Source: Polyodon spathula
Lineage: Eukaryota > Chordata > Actinopteri > Acipenseriformes > Polyodontidae
NCBI RefSeq assembly: GCF_017654505.1
Contig: NC_054555.1
Location: forward strand, 3,839,335 to 3,903,334
DNA: 64,000 bases
Direction of reading: 5' to 3'
Within the stretch, counting starts at the first letter, position 1. Every line of letters begins with the position of its first letter. Made by a program: the position numbers and the translations under genes. The notes beneath the pieces were generated by a model. That model saw nothing but the letters and a program-made list of their open reading frames with translations, was not told the origin of the DNA and did not search any database. Below, piece by piece: positions 60,160 through 64,000 of the stretch.

Positions 60160-60772
60160 CCAGGACCAGACTGTGAGAGAGTTTGCAACACTTTGTGGAG
60201 TCCACAGCACAGGAGGAAAAGAAGAATATCAGTTTAGAAGCTGACTAAGACTCTTGCTGCTTTCTTCAGCTGTGGAAAACTTTAAACATCAGTGGCATCA
60301 ATGCTGTGTGCTGCCCAGCAGTATGTATTGCTGCATATGTATTAATTCAGACTAAACAAACATGCATCAAGTTATTGTTCATTTTTTGTTGGATTGATAT
60401 TTTTTGTCTGATTTGTTGTACCTCAGACAGTATTGTAAATGGGACTGGATCAAATCTTCAGGGACCACAAAATCTAACGGCCTTTTAATTATTTAAACCC
60501 GTTCAGGAATCAACAGCGGGAGTTTAGTTGTGATAGTGGACTGGGGGGGTATTAAAAGGGTTTTAGGCATGCAAGCACTGTAACTGCAGGAGACTGATAG
60601 AAATCCTTCAAGCCTTGTTTTAAGATAATGGACTGTACTACAAAGGGAAGCAGACCTGTGCATTTACCAGCATGCTCGCGCTTTGCAAGTACAGCCCTGG
60701 CCAGTATCATTTGAAGTTTAAAGAGTCCATGCAGAGGAAGTTGATAGGGGCGCTGCAACGTTACAGTAAAAA

Positions 60773-60778
60773 AATAAA
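60773..60778 (+). terminator. candidate proximal polyadenylation signal AATAAA
   Basis: AATAAA within an A-rich run about 610 nt after the stop codon. Could give a short 3' UTR. Confidence 0.35.
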
Positions 60779-61417
60779 AAGACAATTCAAAAGCTATTTC
60801 AGAAGAGTATGACGTTATCTGAACTTTTGTTAGGTCAAGGCAACATCTGTTTTAGTTCCTTAGCGTTTCAACCCTTTATCAGCATTGTATAATTGAATGT
60901 GGTTAGCAGTACTGCATAGAAAACTGTTGCTAAAAGGCATCAGCAGGAGGGGCGTCACAGTACAGTGCTGCCATCTTTCCACTGCTGTTTACAAGCAAGC
61001 ATATGACAAATCAAGTATATAAGTGAAAGCATCACTTAATAGTGGATTTGCATTCTGTAAAATGAACAGCAGCATGTTAATCACAGTAAAGTGACGTCAG
61101 TAACAATATTAACATTCTTAGCTGTACACTCTAGTAAAACATACACCTGAAGCACTACAAAGTGTACAGTTTGCAGAGTACTAACTATATTAGACAAACG
61201 GGGTGCCGGGTTCTTTTCGGTATGATCCTAGAACAATATTAATCATATTGACAAACTGTTTCATTACACTGCTCTTGTATCAGCCCCTATCAACGTCTCC
61301 TGCTTTCTTCTTCTGCCAAAAGCATTGGATAGTTTTATATCTAGGGGGAATAACTGGATTATAAGCAGATTCTTTTCAGTTTACATGCATTTTGGTGCCC
61401 AAGATTAATATTATTAT

Positions 61418-61451
<34 letters not shown>

Positions 61452-63686
61452 AATTATTATTAACGTTATGACTTTTCACACTTGAAAAGTGTTAAAAATT
61501 TTATTTTTATTACAATTAATTATGTTAATTAATAGTAGGCATGTGTACAGATTTAAAAAAATATATATATATATATAAATCTATATCTACAGAGAATTGT
61601 ATTTTAATATTTTGTTATAATAAAAATGCCCTCGTCCCAGATTGTGATTGTCCCAACACTCTTGGCCAGGAATCTTGTGACGGTGTGTTTTTGCTTTTGG
61701 TAGAAAACAAACTTTTTGTTGACCAATTTAAAGATAAGGAGGGGTTCAATATCGCCAAGCACTGTACAGAGCTGTGGGTATTCTGCACTGAAAACGCAAT
61801 GCCCTGTATGTTTTCTTTTTTAAATAGATGTTGTCTACTTCAGAAATGTGCTACTTTATGAGCTCATGAGGAAAGCATCACAGCTGTAGGTATTTCAAAA
61901 ACTGCATGTGGAAAAATGACAATCGTCGTCGTCGTCCCCCGTACCCCTGATCCCCTGATCCCCATCAAGGACAGAAGGACACTGCCGGTTTACAGTAGCC
62001 TCTCGTTGTTAATATTTTCTGGGACTTCATTGATCTTGCCTCATCCGTCCCATCTTTACATTTCTACTATCGTTGGAGAAAAGACACAACTGGATTGTCA
62101 CGTTCATAGTGGTCTTACATATCGAAATATACTCAGAGGATTATTAAAACTGATCCTGGGAGCAGGAATGTCAGCTGGCGGATTCCTGAATCGTCATACA
62201 ATGGAAATGTTCTTAGGTCTATAGCGCTCCCACTAACCGAATCTAAACGCACACTGTTGAACGTTATTCTTTAAATCAGCCTTGTTCTTAGCACTGTGTG
62301 CCCCGGCTGTCTCGGTTTCGATCCAATTAACCTTTCAACGAATGTTCCAGTCGTCTGAAAACTTTGCACGTTCCCCAGACACTTTACAATACTTAGTATT
62401 AAAGATTACCGCAACATTTTAATGAAAAAAAAAAAAAAGATAAATCACAGATCTATATTCTTGATCTTTCTATTTTCCTAATTTAAATGAATCGCAGACC
62501 CGTGTAAATAAAATAAATCATTATACAACGTTATTGTTTAAAAAAAATAATAATTCGCAGTGTGGCTTGCTTTTGCATGGCCTTGCTGTTGTTCGTTTTC
62601 AGGTTAGCCGATCATATTGATCAGTTGTGTCAGTTGCAAAATGTGTGTGCTTTTATATTGTAATGAAGTTAAAGAGATCATATATCTTCCTGCCTGGGAA
62701 CTACTTTGAAAACCGCTGTTTTCTCAAATCTTTAATATTTTACATTTGATGGGACAACTGGAATACAAAATATACAACGATTATGATGTTACCGAGTACA
62801 ATATATAACCATTTATGAAGGGCACACTGTCTGTCTGGCAGGTAAATTAAAAAAACAACAACAACAACAACAACAAAAAAAGTAGACTAAGAGTAAAGTA
62901 ACCCCAGTACTTGCTAAGAAATCAGAGTTTTATAACTTGGGATACCCCTGTCTTGTCCAGAATTAAAAGCACGTTCTTAAAAAACAAAACAAACAAACAA
63001 ACAAAAACATTTTACTGTTACCTGAAGTAAAATAAAATAAATAAAAAACCCACACCAGTTGAACAATGCTAGTAATTTGTTAAAGTACAGAAATTGGATA
63101 CTGGAAGAAATATTAAGGTATTTTTGACCTGCTGTGCTGCGCGCACACGTATGTGTGGAGGAGTCTTTCAATTTTTGAAAGGACGCAATGAATGTCAAGC
63201 GACACTTCTGTTTCAAATTCAATTAACCGTGCTCTGCTGAAAGCAATGTGACGGATTACAGCTGGGCAAAATGCGGATTGCAAAACACGAAGCAGATATT
63301 CTCTCTTTAACCCTGCTTCCTATAGTACTGGAACATTTACGCTGACTTGGTTTGAGCTTCTCGTCACTGTTGTTTTGTCCTTTTTTGATACATCTGGAAT
63401 GCACTCAGTGAACTGTGTAATAGATGTAAAGATGCCGACATATGGCGGAACTGTACCCATATTCAACAAGCAGAAACTGTACGGCACATGTCTGTGAATA
63501 AGTATTATTGAATAAGTTGCGTTGTCTCCCCCTTTTGATAGCTGTTGTAATTTATGTCTTTTAGAAAGACAAATGATTCGCCTGTATGCTTTTGTATTTT
63601 TAACAGTGGGTGTAAATATTTGTTATATTTTGTTTAAAAGAATGTTTTAAAAAAAGTACTGTTTATTCTTACATGTCTTGGACAAT

Positions 63687-63692
63687 ATTAAA
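63687..63692 (+). terminator. candidate distal polyadenylation signal ATTAAA
   Basis: ATTAAA followed by T-rich sequence, about 3.5 kb after the stop codon. AATAAA at 63753-63758 is an alternative. Confidence 0.3.
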
Positions 63693-64000
63693 CTAAGTAA
63701 ATACAATCTGTTTTAAGACTTATTATTATTATTACATTTATTACTATTTTTAAATAAAAAAATATTTCACGAATAGGCTAAAATGTTTACCTTTTGGAAA
63801 ACCATCTGCACGAATTATACATGTGGAAATTACGCGCATCCAAAAATAATCTCTTATTGGAACAAAACTAGTAACACTTCCAGGTTATATTTGTATACGT
63901 TACTTGTATCCGCTTGCCAAAAGAGTGAATAAGAATTTCATGGATAAAAACACTACACTGCATAATCAAGGAATTCTTCTAAGTAGATCGATCTTTCCAA
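63693..64000. other. intergenic or extended 3' UTR
   Basis: AT-rich with an ATT run at about 63719-63735 and AATAAA at 63753-63758. No gene was recognised on either strand. Confidence 0.6.

Larger units (their letters stand above)
60160..63692 (+). other. rapgef6: probable 3' UTR of rapgef6
   Basis: No splice-supported coding sequence follows the stop codon. Candidate polyadenylation signals are AATAAA at 60773-60778 and 62507-62512 and ATTAAA at 63687-63692. Pumilio-type TGTAAATA words occur near 62504 and 63611. An ATT microsatellite lies at about 61411-61450. The true 3' end cannot be fixed from sequence alone; RAPGEF6 3' UTRs are long in mammals, so one of the distal signals is plausible. 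Confidence 0.5.

Noticed and set aside
61916..62224. 102-codon ORF downstream of rapgef6
   Set aside because: It lies in the presumed 3' UTR, shows no recognisable domain and has no splice or promoter support.
1..64000. CRISPR arrays, bacterial operons, rRNA or tRNA genes
   Set aside because: The window is a vertebrate gene with spliceosomal introns. No direct-repeat/spacer array or cloverleaf was recognised by eye; a tRNAscan run would settle the latter.

Overview
The window is vertebrate nuclear DNA, almost certainly from a ray-finned fish. It carries one protein-coding gene on the + strand, spread over more than 57 kb. Exon-by-exon translation identifies it as rapgef6 (Rap guanine nucleotide exchange factor 6, also called PDZ-GEF2 or RA-GEF-2). 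I assembled 27 constitutive coding exons. Every junction has an AG acceptor and a GT donor, and the reading frame is kept across all 26 joins. Together they encode 1572 residues plus a stop codon at 60157-60159. The initiator methionine and roughly the first two dozen residues lie upstream of base 1.

Layout: 1-3155 is intron. Five N-terminal exons (3156-14268) encode the degenerate first cyclic-nucleotide-binding fold and a basic linker. A 17.8 kb intron (14269-32100) follows and contains a candidate internal first exon at 21514. The dense core lies at 32101-51442: acidic linker, second cNMP-binding domain, RasGEF N-terminal (REM) domain, PDZ domain, Ras-association domain and CDC25-type RasGEF catalytic domain. 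The Ser/Pro-rich regulatory tail (53098-60159) ends in two PPxY motifs and a C-terminal VSAV PDZ ligand. The rest of the window is presumed 3' UTR and downstream sequence. No gene was found on the minus strand.

The sequence suggests several alternative isoforms: an 18-codon alternative first exon in frame with the exon at 32101; a 24-nt cassette microexon at 52333 giving a RAPGEF2-like KKRWKSLG insert; a 114-nt exon at 55124 that can act as an in-frame cassette or be read through to an alternative basic C-terminus; and a possible frame-shifting poison exon at 10213.

The introns are AT-rich. They hold microsatellites, poly(A)/(T) tracts, long poly(G) runs on the sense strand, a 42-bp minisatellite (9.4 copies), several short inverted-repeat DNA transposons (one hAT-type with a perfect 8-bp target duplication) and the 3' end of a LINE. 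The repeat families and the abundance of TACTGTA/TACAGTA words fit a non-teleost ray-finned fish such as a sturgeon or paddlefish, but that is a guess from memory. I see no previously undescribed system; the notable content is the isoform architecture and the mobile elements.
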